Assembly (NCBI GenBank): GCA_032718475.1
Contig: JAUCBJ010004665.1
Coordinates: 1-43,054, forward strand
Direction of reading: 5' to 3'
DNA length: 43,054 nucleotides
Source: Nemertoderma westbladi
Lineage: Eukaryota; Xenacoelomorpha; Nemertodermatida; Nemertodermatidae
The notes under the pieces: generated by a model
Told to the model about the DNA's origin: nothing
Seen by the model: only the letters and a program-made list of their open reading frames with translations
The model's database searches: none
Position numbers and translations under genes: made by a program
Shown here: positions 10,621-20,233 of the stretch, in pieces
Layout of the letters: every line of letters starts with the position of its first letter
Position numbering within the stretch: the stretch's first letter is position 1

Positions 10621-11836
10621 ATGCTATCAGCTCAACTGTTTATCTGATGTCGGAAGTTTCAAGTAAAATATAATTCAACTTTACTTTATTAGATCGCGTA
10701 ATTTATTGATATTCTTTATTACACATTGTCACATTATCCGAAGGATTACTAGGTCATATTAAATTAACGTTTATTGTTTTGGTTAGATATTGGTTTTATT
10801 TTCTCCGAAATGGGATTTGCGTCCAGTTCCCCCCTGTCTCAGCCTTGGCTAGCTGGGACTTTCCAAAATCAATATTTATTATATCAATATGTTCAATTTA
10901 TTAGTTCATATGGGCCACACTTGGAATCACAAATATAATTATTAACATTTCGGTCACATTAACCTTTATTATACTATAATAGAAAATTATAATAATATAA
11001 TAAGGCATCTTGTCAAAGTGATATAAATTGGGATGGATGTTATCGGGGGTTGAACCAGCGCTGTATTGTATCATTTCAAGTTAATAAATATAATAAGGTC
11101 GATTACGCTATTTAATAACCAAAGGAGGTTGTATGAGTTATGTATAGTATTATTTTAATTATTTGTATGGAATTTATTTCGCACTATCAAATCGCCGGGA
11201 CGATTTGGAATTTAAATCGTAGTGCGACATTATTTCTCAGTATGTCCCTACGCCATACATTTTACTATATATTTCCAGTATATTCAGTTAATATCCAGTA
11301 TGTCACCGCGTCATTATTAGGTTGTTCTAGAAAGTTTAAGTGCAAAACTACAAATAATTCCCCACAAATAAATAAAATTACATTAGCCATTGTTCATAAT
11401 TAGCACTTTAAAGCTTTACGGCCCTCGTTCTATTACAAAATCACTCGTGCCGTAACGCTATAAAGTGCAATTCTATGTACAATGACGTATATAATAGTTA
11501 ATATCATAAAGAAAGTAGTGATGTAATTATGTTTATTTAATATAAAGAACAAATTATTCGAAGTTTAAAAAGTTTTCTACGGCAGTTTTTCTGAATTAAT
11601 AACAAAAAAGTTATTTACTGTATCACGATATTTATTAACAACTAATTACTAATAATTAATTATTATTTATAATATTGGTATGCTAATTAAGCGTAAAAAT
11701 ATCAACCAAATTTTTTCCTATCCAGCAACTTATATTAATTAACTAGTCAAAATGAAAACAATTAAATAAAGTTACAATCTACAAAAAATGTACAAAAACC
11801 GAATTATATAATTAATAGTTAATAATAGTAGATTCG
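10621..11836. other. Duplicated spacer 3' of FReD gene A1
   Basis: Near-identical to 17193-18412 (offset about 6572-6576). It holds hairpins at 11180-11226 and 11403-11468, and a copy of the dispersed motif (GTTTATTGTTTTGGTTAG near 10770). A short open frame of 87 codons at 11140-11403 (plus) is present in both copies. The five differences I could see between copies are three amino-acid changing and two silent, which gives no sign of selection. I do not call it a gene. AATAAA on the minus strand near 11631 could serve as poly(A) signal for gene A1. Confidence 0.8.
11403..11468. repeat. Hairpin element, copy 1
   Basis: GCACTTTAAAGCTTTACGGC at the left is mirrored by GCCGTAACGCTATAAAGTGC at the right with about 26 bp between. 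The same hairpin is present at 17978-18044 in the duplicated block. It looks like a small non-autonomous element or a structured 3' region of the minus-strand gene. Confidence 0.7.
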
Positions 11837-12877
11837 TTAAACTCTGATCTTCATTTCCATTTTCTCCATCGGTACGAATCTCCCAGGGTCAGTAAATGTG
11901 TACCAATAGGGTCCCTCCCAATCCTCCCTACCGTAGACGCCGTTTAGATTGGAGTAGCTGCACGACCGATACCACCAAGCCCCTATGTGGTTGACGGCGC
12001 AGTTTCCGGAAGTAGCCTCGTTGTCGCTGTCCTTAGTGGAGAACGGTTGTCCATCGAGGTAGGTACCCCCACCGGGACTCCCGTAAAGTATCGAATCACC
12101 AGCTGTACCGCTGTATCCGGATATCTGTAGCCTGTAATTACTATTAGAATCACCGATACTGAAGTTATTATACTCGGCGTACTTGTGTTCTCCTCGGTAC
12201 CAAAGATCGATCCTCAGTTTGACTCCGCCTTTGGTAAGTTCATAGATGTTGTCGAGTCCTATCCAAAAGTTATTTTCTACGGCACCGAAACCATGGGTGT
12301 ATTCCGACCATCCCAGATAGAAATCCTCCGACCCATCTATTCGTCTCTGTATCACTACCCAGGGGCCCCCGGGGACTGTGTCATCGCAGCGAAGTGAACC
12401 ATCCAATCCATTGGGGTGGCTGATGAAGGAATTGAAGTCCTCTGGGGTATTCGAGCAAATCAGTGCAGGGAGGGATGTTGGCTGGAGATCCGAGATCTTC
12501 TGTGTTAGATGAGCAATACTCTCATCCATTTTTCTAAAAACTTCATCTAATTTCCCAATACGTTGATCAACATTATTATTTTGAATTAAAATAATCTTAA
12601 TTTCTTCCTCAATGTTGTTGTACATCACAAACAACAACGTAGCTAACGCCGCTCCTACAAACAACATAACCACTACCCCAACAACAACTCCAACCCACCA
12701 TCTTCTTACTGAAACAACTCGTCTCTCAGTAACGGCGTTATTGCGTCCTATAACATTCTGTGACGTATGTTGTGGAATCGCGTTATCCGATATGACGTCA
12801 TAGACACCTTCCGGTGATCCTGCTGGAATTTCCTCCATCTCAATTTCTGTATCGCTATATATTCCATGATGAGCCAT
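11837..12877 (-). CDS. Type II membrane fibrinogen-related protein (FReD gene A1)
   Basis: An uninterrupted 346-codon frame. There is no signal peptide. Residues 1-57 form a hydrophilic tail with tyrosines at 7 and 26 (YSDTEIEMEEIP and YDVI). RRWW at 58-61 precedes a hydrophobic helix at about 62-86, so the N-terminus should be cytoplasmic and the C-terminus outside. Residues 88-132 are heptad-like and probably form a short trimerising stalk. A complete FReD follows at about 140-346 with GGPWVVIQRR, FWIGLDNIY, GYSGTAGDS, the calcium-loop region DSDNEATSGNC and GAWWYRSCSYSNLNG. Cysteines 141/164 and 293/306 sit at the two usual FReD disulfide positions. Such domains bind acetylated or other surface sugars and proteins; the ligand here is unknown. 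The gene appears intronless. It is transcribed in the same direction as its three relatives and lies directly downstream of gene B1. Confidence 0.9.
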   Translation of the reverse strand: MAHHGIYSDTEIEMEEIPAGSPEGVYDVISDNAIPQHTSQNVIGRNNAVTERRVVSVRRWWVGVVVGVVVMLFVGAALATLLFVMYNNIEEEIKIILIQNNNVDQRIGKLDEVFRKMDESIAHLTQKISDLQPTSLPALICSNTPEDFNSFISHPNGLDGSLRCDDTVPGGPWVVIQRRIDGSEDFYLGWSEYTHGFGAVENNFWIGLDNIYELTKGGVKLRIDLWYRGEHKYAEYNNFSIGDSNSNYRLQISGYSGTAGDSILYGSPGGGTYLDGQPFSTKDSDNEATSGNCAVNHIGAWWYRSCSYSNLNGVYGREDWEGPYWYTFTDPGRFVPMEKMEMKIRV

Positions 12878-13337
12878 GTTCAGTTAATTGATGGATTGGA
12901 TAACAAAGCTACTAGTAAAGTTTGTTGTTGGTATAGAGTTTGTTGCTTTATGAGATTTCGGTTGATTTCGAGAATTTTTAGGGAGTTAAATATAATTTCA
13001 TATGTAATACATTTACTTCGCTACTTACATTTACAGAATGTGTCGTAAGTTAATCAGGATAAACTTTTATACCAATAAATAAACCAATTTTAGGAGGAAT
13101 AAGTGTCAGAATATTTATTTATGCTGATATATAATAATGCCAAGATATTTGTTATGCTACTGTATTGTAGTAATGAACGTGTATTACCTATACAACAGTA
13201 CAGGAGGGTAATTTTTCGTGTTTTGGCTCCAAATCGCTATAAAGCACGTGATGAAACTATAAGCCGTTAATACAGTTACACAGTAATAGTTATAATTAAT
13301 ATTATAGTAGGGGAATTACTGACTGGCATTAACCCGC
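12878..13337. other. Intergenic region between FReD genes A1 and B1
   Basis: AT-rich. It must contain the promoter of gene A1 (minus strand), but no convincing TATA box close to the start codon was found. It is not obviously similar to the equivalent region upstream of gene A2, unlike the near-identical spacers elsewhere in the duplication. A fragment resembling the hairpin element (CGCTATAAAG) occurs near 13237. Confidence 0.5.
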
Positions 13338-14627
13338 TCACATAATGCATAAAAAAAACCTTAACTTAAATTTAGTTGGACACAAATACACGAGTTGGGC
13401 CTTCGTGCAGGATAACTCTTGTGTTGGGCCTTCGTGCAGGATAACTCTTGTGTTGGGCCTTCGTGCAGGATAACTCTTGTGTTGGGCCTTCGTGCAGGAT
13501 AACTCTTGTGTTGGGCCTTCGTGCAGGATAACTCTTGTGTTGGGCCTTCGTGCAGGATAACTCTTGTGTTGGGCCTTCGTGCAGGATAACTCTTGTGTTG
13601 GGCCTTCGTGCAGGATAACTCTTGTGTTGGGCCTTCGTGCAGGATAACTCTTGTGTTGGGCCTTCGTGCAGGATAACTCTTGTGTTGGGCCTTCGTGCAG
13701 GATAACTCTTGTGTTGGGCCTTCGTGCAGGATAACTCTTGTGTTGGGCCTTCGTGCAGGATAACTCTTGTGTTGGGCCTTCGTGCAGGATAACTCTTGTG
13801 TTGGGCCTTCGTGCAGGATAACTCTTGTGTTGGGCCTTCGTGCAGGATAACTCTTGTGTTGGGCCTTCGTAATTGTCGTTAGAATCTGCAATGCTAAGGT
13901 TCTGGTACTCGGCGTATTTGTGTTCGTCTTTATACCAGTGATCTACCCTAAGTACTACACCATGTTTACTAAGTTTATATATCTGATCTAAACCGATCCA
14001 GAAGTTCTTCTCTAAGTCACCGAAACCGGAAGTGTAATTCACCCAATTTAAATAGAAATCCTGAGAACCATCCACACGTCGCTGTATTACAATCCAGGGG
14101 CCGCCAGGGACTGAGTTGTCGCACCTCGTAAATCGTTTTATACCGAAATGGTGGTTGATGATAGCGGTGGTGTTTAATGGGGTATTTAGGCAAACAAACA
14201 TAGGGTCGAGTTGCATCCATAGTTCGAAAACTGTTAATTTGTCGCTTAACTCAGAATTATTCTTGTTCAACTTACGTATCTCTTTTTCATAAAACTCATC
14301 CAATTTCTTAAATCTTTCTGCAACATATATATTTTGAACTGCCATATTGGATTCTAGTTCTTTTATATTCTTAGCCATTTTACTACCAACCAACAAGGGT
14401 ATTATAGTGACAACCAGAATAACAGTGACTACCAGACCAGCTACTACAACCCCCCATCGTCTACCCGACATTCTATCTCTACCATTCAATCTATCATTCC
14501 CAACTCCGCTGTCCGTAGAAGTTACCGGATTTTCATTAATATTACTCGTAGATACAATCTCGTAACTTTCATCTGGAATTTCCTCTAACTCAACTTCAGA
14601 ATATTGACATACATTTTGGTTCGCCAT
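13338..14627 (-). CDS. Type II membrane FReD protein with half the domain replaced by a minisatellite (FReD gene B1)
   Basis: A 429-codon frame with the family plan. The tail at 1-57 has tyrosines at 9 and 22 (YSEVELEEIP, YEIV). RRW is followed by a transmembrane helix at about 58-80, a heptad-rich stalk at about 85-135, then the first half of a FReD (C146, C169, GGPWIVIQRRVDGSQDFY, FWIGLDQIY). At residue 253 (NDNY) FReD similarity stops. The missing half, with the calcium loop and second disulfide, is replaced by about 160 residues read from a 29-bp minisatellite, then a short unrelated end with a stop at 13338. A half FReD is unlikely to fold as known members do, so the gene may be dying, yet the first 253 codons are intact. 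A missing downstream exon was looked for and not found. The start codon context and domain order match gene B2 exactly. Confidence 0.55.
   Translation of the reverse strand: MANQNVCQYSEVELEEIPDESYEIVSTSNINENPVTSTDSGVGNDRLNGRDRMSGRRWGVVVAGLVVTVILVVTIIPLLVGSKMAKNIKELESNMAVQNIYVAERFKKLDEFYEKEIRKLNKNNSELSDKLTVFELWMQLDPMFVCLNTPLNTTAIINHHFGIKRFTRCDNSVPGGPWIVIQRRVDGSQDFYLNWVNYTSGFGDLEKNFWIGLDQIYKLSKHGVVLRVDHWYKDEHKYAEYQNLSIADSNDNYEGPTQELSCTKAQHKSYPARRPNTRVILHEGPTQELSCTKAQHKSYPARRPNTRVILHEGPTQELSCTKAQHKSYPARRPNTRVILHEGPTQELSCTKAQHKSYPARRPNTRVILHEGPTQELSCTKAQHKSYPARRPNTRVILHEGPTQELSCTKAQLVYLCPTKFKLRFFLCIM
13392..13870. repeat. 29-bp minisatellite inside FReD gene B1, 16.5 copies
   Basis: The unit begins TTGGGCCTTCGTGCAGGATA and repeats exactly every 29 bp from 13395 to 13859 with essentially no divergence. 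That implies very recent expansion or active homogenisation. Because 29 is not a multiple of 3, translation passes through all three frames, giving an 87-bp / 29-residue cycle. All three minus-strand frames are stop-free. The array ends exactly where FReD homology begins (13868-13871). The corresponding position in gene B2 has an unrelated 14-bp repeat. Confidence 0.95.
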
Positions 14628-15774
14628 TTATTACTGCAATAAATAATGTGTCACCTCTTATATAAATTTTTGAATCCACTTTTCAACTTTTCAGGGCAAT
14701 ATAAAGTAATTTGAAGGTAGATAAGATATGGATAAAGTTTCAAACTAAAATTACTTGTAATGAAAAAACCAACAAATAGCTGCATAAAATTGTTGGAACT
14801 TCTTTCAAGAGCTCAGTGCCTTGAAAATGTTTCAAATTTTCGATTTTTTATTTTTAATTTCATCTAGAGCAGAATTTAATGAGGATTTCAAATCTGAAAA
14901 CGGTTTAGTGAGATCTCTTTTACTTTTCGAGTTATGGTTGTCTGTCCGTCTGTCTCTCTTTTGGTCTGACTGTCAGAATGCAACAATGTTCATGTTACAA
15001 AATTTATATTGTCAGTTAGCTTTAATATTTTGTGGAATCTCGACTGTCTGTCTCTCGGACTGTCCCTCTAATATTTTTGCAGTCATACAGACCCTAGATA
15101 GACAGAAAAGATTCAGCTAATTACGAAAACTGACATCGGAAATAAAATTACCGACCACGAAAACCCCCATAGAGAAATTTTTAGCTATTGTGTTCAAATT
15201 ATTATATTTTGACGGACAAACCGACAGACAAACTGACACACAGACAGACATCAGATAGTCAGTTAGAAGACTAGATTTTCCAAAAAAAAGGAAAACTGAC
15301 ATCGGCAATGAATTCTCCTACCAGGAAAACCCCCATAGGTAGTATTTTGGTGTCGTATCCTTCCGCATAGGCAGACTTAATTTATCACATTATATTCTTT
15401 CATATTCACATAAAATAATTGGCGGGAAGGTTTAAACTAAAGAGTATTATCTCGGAATTACATTTTTTCACACAAAAAACACTACTCCTCCCCCATTTCT
15501 AAACTTTTTTTGTGATTTTTTATTTTTATGAAAGAAAATTTAATAAGCTTTAATATTCTTCGGCCACTTTTTTTGATTTCAGAATATTTCCGCATTTTTT
15601 TAAAGAAAAAACATAAAAAACGTGGATTTTTTCAATTTATAATAATTTTGAATTTTTTTTTACAAAATTTCCAATTCTCCGAAATAGAAAATGAAAATAA
15701 AAAAAAGTGGCCGAAGAATATGATGAAAATTAAAATTAATCCAATTAATTGAAAATAAATTATATTATGAAAAG
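14628..15774. other. Duplicated transposon-derived spacer 5' of FReD gene B1
   Basis: Matches 21433-22697 up to about 15735, apart from two indels of roughly 75-85 bp that are extra in the right copy. It includes CTGTCTGTCCGTCTGTCT-type strings and their reverse complements. A roughly 55-bp segment containing GAAAACTGACATCGG and AAAACCCCCATAG occurs twice (15121-15179 and 15291-15345). A perfect 21-bp inverted repeat (ATATTCTTCGGCCACTTTTT core) lies at 15553-15573 and 15701-15721. This reads as eroded mobile-element sequence. Frames on the plus strand (for example 14821-15120) are likely remnants or chance. Confidence 0.7.
14657..14664 (-). promoter_or_regulatory. Possible TATA box of FReD gene B1
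   Basis: TATATAAG on the minus strand, about 30 bp upstream of the start codon at 14627. In the B2 copy the equivalent position reads GATATAAG. The short distance to the ATG would give a very short leader, so this is only suggestive. Confidence 0.3.
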
Positions 15775-17192
15775 TATATATTCAGATACAATAACTATAC
15801 TCTACTAATAATATGTATACATACAGCAGTATATATTCAGATACAATAACTATACTCTACTAATAATATGTCTACATACAGCAGTATATATTCAGATACA
15901 ATAAATCTACTCTACTAATAATATGTATACATACAGCAGTATATATGCAGATACAATAACTATACTCTACTAATAATATGTATACATACAGCAGTATATA
16001 TTCAGATACAATAACTATACTCTACTAATAATATGTATACATACAGCAGTATATATTCAGATACAATAACTATACTCTACTAATAATATGTATACATACA
16101 GCAGTATATATTCAGATACAATAAATCTACTCTACTAATAATATGTATACATACAGCAGTATATATGCAGATACAATAACTATACTCTACTAATAATATG
16201 TATACATACAGCAGTATATATTCAGATACAATAACTATACTCTACTAATAATATGTATACATACAGCAGTATATATTCAGATACAATAAATCTACTCTAC
16301 TAATAATATGTATACATACAGCAATATATATTCAGATACAATAACTATACTCTACTAATAATATGTATACATACAGCAGTATATATTCAGATACAATAAC
16401 TATACTCTACTAATAATATGTATACATACAGCAGTATATATTCAGATACAATAACTATACTCTACTAATAATATGTATACATACAGCAGTATATATTCAG
16501 ATACAATAACTATACTCTACTAATAATATGTATACATACAGCAGTATATATTCAGATACAATAACTATACTCTACTAATAATATGTATACATACAGCAGT
16601 ATATATTCAGATACAATAACTATACTCTACTAATAATATGTATACATACAGCAGTATATATTCAGATACAATAACTATAATCTACTAATAATATGTATAC
16701 ATACAGCAGTATATATTCAGATACAATAACTATACTCTACTAATAATATGTATACATACAGCAGTATATATTCAGATACAATAACTATACTCTACTAATA
16801 ATATGTATACATACAGCAGTATATATTCAGATACAATAACTATACTCTACTAATAATATGTATACATACAGCAGTATATATTCAGATACAATAACTATAC
16901 TTTACTAATAATATGTATACATACAGCAGTATATATTCAGATACAATAACTATACTCTACTAATAATATGTATACATACAGCAGTATATATTCAGATACA
17001 ATAACTATACTCTACTAATAATATGTATACATACAGCAGTATATATTCAGATACAATAACTATACTCTACTAATAATATGTATACATACAGCAGTATATA
17101 TTCAGATACAATAACTATACTCTACTAATAATATGTATACATACAGCAGTATATATTCAGATACAATAACTATACTTTACTTTACTAATAAT
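15775..17192. repeat. 55-bp satellite array, copy 2 (about 26 units)
   Basis: Same unit as the array at 9231-10620, with the same exit junction into the spacer. Private variants include TAAATCTACTC and TATATATGCAG units that recur in blocks about 220 bp apart (15899, 16120), which indicates local segmental amplification inside the array. Arrays 1 and 2 bound the first copy of the FReD gene pair. Confidence 0.95.
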
Positions 17193-18412
17193 ATGCTATC
17201 AGCTCAACTGTTTATCTGATGTCGGAAGTTTCAAGTAAAATATAATTCAACTTTACTTTATTAGATCGCGTAATTTATTGATATTCTTTATTACACATTG
17301 TCACATTATCCGAAGGATTACTAGGTCATATTAAATTAATAACGTTTATTTTTTTGGTTAGATATTGGTTTCGTTTTCTCCGATATGGGATTTGCGCCCA
17401 GTTCCCCCCTGTCTCAGCCTGGGCTAGCTGGGACTTTCCAAAATCAATAATTATTATATCAATATGTTCAATTTATTTGTTCATATGGGCTACACTTGGA
17501 ATCACAAATATAATTATTAACCTTTCGGTCACATTAACCTTTATTATACTGTAATAGAAAATTATAATAATATAATAAGGCATCTTGTCAAAGTGATATA
17601 AATTGGGATGGATGTTATCGGGGGTTGAACCAGTGCTGTATTGTATCATTTCAAGTAAATAAATATAATAAGGTCGATTATGGTATTTAATAACCAAAGG
17701 AGGTTGTATGAGTTATGTATAGTATTATTTTGATTATTTGTATGGAATTTATTTCGCACTATCAAATCGCCAGGACGATTTGGAATTTAAATCGTAGTGC
17801 GACATTATTTCTCAGTATGTCTCTACGCCATACATTTTACTATCTATTTCCAGTATATTCAGTTAATATCCAGTATGTCACCGCGTCATTATTAGGTTGT
17901 TCTAGAAAGTTTAAGTGCAAAACTACAAATAATTCCCCACAAATAAATAAAATTAGATTAGCCATTGTTCATAATTAGCCCTTCAAAGCTTTTACGGCCC
18001 TCGTTCTATTACAAAATCACTCGTGCCGTAACGCTATAAAGTGCTATTCTATGTACAATGACGTATATAATAGTTAATATCATAAAGAAAGTAGTGATGT
18101 AATTATGTTGATTTAATATAAAGAACAAATTATTCGAAGTTTAAAAAGTTTTCTACGGCAGTTTTTCTGAATTAATAACAAAAAAGTTATTTACTATATC
18201 ACGATATTTATTAACAACTAATTACTAATAATTAATTATTATTTATAATATTGGTATGCTAATTAAGCGTAAAAATATCAACCGAAATTTTTTGTATCCA
18301 GCAACTTAAATTAATTAACTAGTCAAAACGAAAACAATTAAATAAAGTTACAATCTACAAAAAATGTACAAAAACCGAATTATATAATAAATAGTTAACA
18401 ATAGTAGATTCG
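17193..18412. other. Duplicated spacer 3' of FReD gene A2
   Basis: Near-identical partner of 10621-11836, differing by scattered single-base changes and small indels. It contains the equivalent 87-codon plus-strand frame (17715-17978) and hairpins. It is explained by the block duplication rather than by a gene of its own. Confidence 0.8.
17978..18044. repeat. Hairpin element, copy 2
   Basis: Partner of the hairpin at 11403-11468. The left arm carries a few changes (GCCCTTCAAAGC), so pairing is slightly weaker than in copy 1. Confidence 0.65.
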
Positions 18413-20233
18413 CTAAACTCTGATCTTCATTTCCATTTTCTCCATCGGTACGAATCTCTCAGGGTCAGTGAATGTGAACCAATAAGGTCCCCAACCCTCC
18501 CCCTCCCTCCCGTAGACGCCGTTTAGATTGGAGTAGCTGCACTCCCGATACCACCAAGCCCCTTTGAGGTTGACGGCGCAGTGTCCGGACCAAGCATCGT
18601 TATCGCGATCCTTAGTGGAGAACGGTTGTCCATTGAGGTAGTGATACCCACCGGGACTCCAAAGTATCGAATCACCAGCTGTACCACTGTATCCGGATAC
18701 CTGTAGCGTGTAGTTTCTAATAGAATCACCGATACTGAAGTTATTATACTTGGCGTACTTGTGTTCTCCTCGGTACCAAAGATCGATCCTCAGTTTGACT
18801 CCGGCTTTGGTAAGTTTGTGGATGTCGTCTAAACCCAGAAAAAACTCGCTCTCCACCTTACCAAAGCCGGTAGTATAACTGATCCATTCGCGAAAAAATG
18901 ATACTGATCCATCTACCCGCCTCTGTATTACTATCCACGGACCTCCAGGGACTGAGTTGTCGCACCTAATGACCCCATTTACTCCATTCGTATGGTTGAC
19001 GAAATCGGTGGTGTTTACTTGAGTGAATAAACAAATATATTCAGGGTGAATCTGCGACAACTTGTCCTCCAGGTCGTTATTTCTTTCTGTTAGATCATTA
19101 ATACATTTATTCAATTTCCTATTACTTTCATCTGGCTTATCTATCTTTTCCGATAGATCACCAATACTTTCATATAAATTACTCATTCTTTCATCATTTT
19201 CTACTTTGTTATTGTATATTTTTTCAGAGCTATCTCTCAGCTTGTCGTTTGTCTGTGTAAGGTTGTCACCTAAGTGACTAATCTCGTACTGCATCTCTGT
19301 GGTAAATTTGTGTTGAAGAAAGTAAAATTCAGTTACTACAGCCGCACCCACTAACAACACTACCAACACTCCACAGACAACCCCAATCCACCATCTCCTA
19401 ACTGAATGAAGTCGGCTTTCATTAACTGAGCCATCCCTATCCAGAATACTCTGCCGCTCTGTAACTCCAATACTATCTCGAATTATCTGTGATGGATGAG
19501 GTTGCGTGACGTTATACGGGATGTCTTGATATATATCTTCCTGTGGACCTGATTGAATTTCACCCATTGGAACTTCAGTATCTCTGTAGGTACCTATCTG
19601 TGGACCTGAATGAATTTCACCCATTGGAACTTCAGTATCTCTGTAGGTACCTATCTGTGGACCTGATTGAATTTCACCCATTGGAACTTCAGTATCTCTG
19701 TAGGTACCTATCTGTGGACCTGATTGAATTTCACCCATTGGAACTTCAGTATCTCTGTAGGTACCTATCTGTGGACCTGATTGAATTTCACCCATTGGAA
19801 CTTCAGTATCTCTGTAGGTACCTATCTGTGGACCTGATTGAATTTCACCCATTGGAACTTCAGTATCTCTGTAGGTACCTATCTGTGGACCTGAATGAAT
19901 TTCACCCATTGGAACTTCAGTATCTCTGTAGGTACCTATCTGTGGACCTGATTGAATTTCACCCATTGGAACTTCAGTATCTCTGTAGGTACCTATCTGT
20001 GGACCTGATTGAATTTCACCCATTGGAACTTCAGTATCTCTGTAGGTACCTATCTGTGGACCTGAATGAATTTCACCCATTGGAACTTCAGTATCTCTGT
20101 AGGTACCTATCTGTGGACCTGAATGAATTTCACCCATTGGAACTTCAGTATCTCTGTAGGTACCTTCCTGTGGACCTGAATGAATTTCACCCATTGGAAC
20201 TTCAGTATTTCTGTAGAGACATTCCTGTGCCAT
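18413..20233 (-). CDS. Type II membrane fibrinogen-related protein with 12 cytoplasmic tyrosine repeats (FReD gene A2)
   Basis: An uninterrupted 606-codon frame. Residues 7-234 are twelve tandem 19-residue repeats of the type YRDTEVPMGEIHSGPQIGT, differing mainly at H/Q. Y235 and Y240 follow (YQDIPYNV). RRWW precedes a transmembrane helix at about 281-303, with no signal peptide, so the repeats face the cytoplasm. Residues 310-397 form a longer coiled-coil-like stalk than in A1. The complete FReD at about 400-606 has GGPWIVIQRRVDG, GYSGTAGDS, calcium loop KDRDNDAWSGHC and GAWWYRECSYSNLNG. Cysteines 401/424 and 552/565 fit the two standard disulfides. The FReD C-terminal half and 3' flank are nearly identical to A1, whereas stalk and first FReD half differ. 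NNFS and NLT give likely N-glycosylation sites. Function as a surface lectin-like receptor is inferred from family and topology; ligand and signalling partners are unknown. Confidence 0.9.
   Translation of the reverse strand: MAQECLYRNTEVPMGEIHSGPQEGTYRDTEVPMGEIHSGPQIGTYRDTEVPMGEIHSGPQIGTYRDTEVPMGEIQSGPQIGTYRDTEVPMGEIQSGPQIGTYRDTEVPMGEIHSGPQIGTYRDTEVPMGEIQSGPQIGTYRDTEVPMGEIQSGPQIGTYRDTEVPMGEIQSGPQIGTYRDTEVPMGEIQSGPQIGTYRDTEVPMGEIHSGPQIGTYRDTEVPMGEIQSGPQEDIYQDIPYNVTQPHPSQIIRDSIGVTERQSILDRDGSVNESRLHSVRRWWIGVVCGVLVVLLVGAAVVTEFYFLQHKFTTEMQYEISHLGDNLTQTNDKLRDSSEKIYNNKVENDERMSNLYESIGDLSEKIDKPDESNRKLNKCINDLTERNNDLEDKLSQIHPEYICLFTQVNTTDFVNHTNGVNGVIRCDNSVPGGPWIVIQRRVDGSVSFFREWISYTTGFGKVESEFFLGLDDIHKLTKAGVKLRIDLWYRGEHKYAKYNNFSIGDSIRNYTLQVSGYSGTAGDSILWSPGGYHYLNGQPFSTKDRDNDAWSGHCAVNLKGAWWYRECSYSNLNGVYGREGEGWGPYWFTFTDPERFVPMEKMEMKIRV
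19532..20215 (-). repeat. 57-bp in-frame coding repeat of FReD gene A2, 12 units
   Basis: Each unit is 57 bp (19 codons), keeps the frame and encodes one tyrosine, one TEVPMGEI core and SGPQ. Units are almost identical at the DNA level (variation largely at one H/Q codon), so they expanded recently. Gene A1 carries one ancestral-like unit: its two tail tyrosines (7 and 26) are spaced by exactly 19 residues. Confidence 0.95.

Noticed and set aside
11140-11403. 87-codon plus-strand frame present in both copies of the duplicated spacer (also 17715-17978).
   Set aside because: Preserved only because the whole spacer is duplicated. The visible differences are three amino-acid changing and two silent, and it overlaps a hairpin.
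13361-13891. 176-codon frame inside the 29-bp array.
   Set aside because: Alternative phase of an array that is open in all frames; it lacks the receptor N-terminus.
14821-15120. 99-codon plus-strand frame and its partner at 21717-21983.
   Set aside because: Falls in eroded repeat sequence rich in CTGTCTGTC strings; length differs between the duplicates because of indels.
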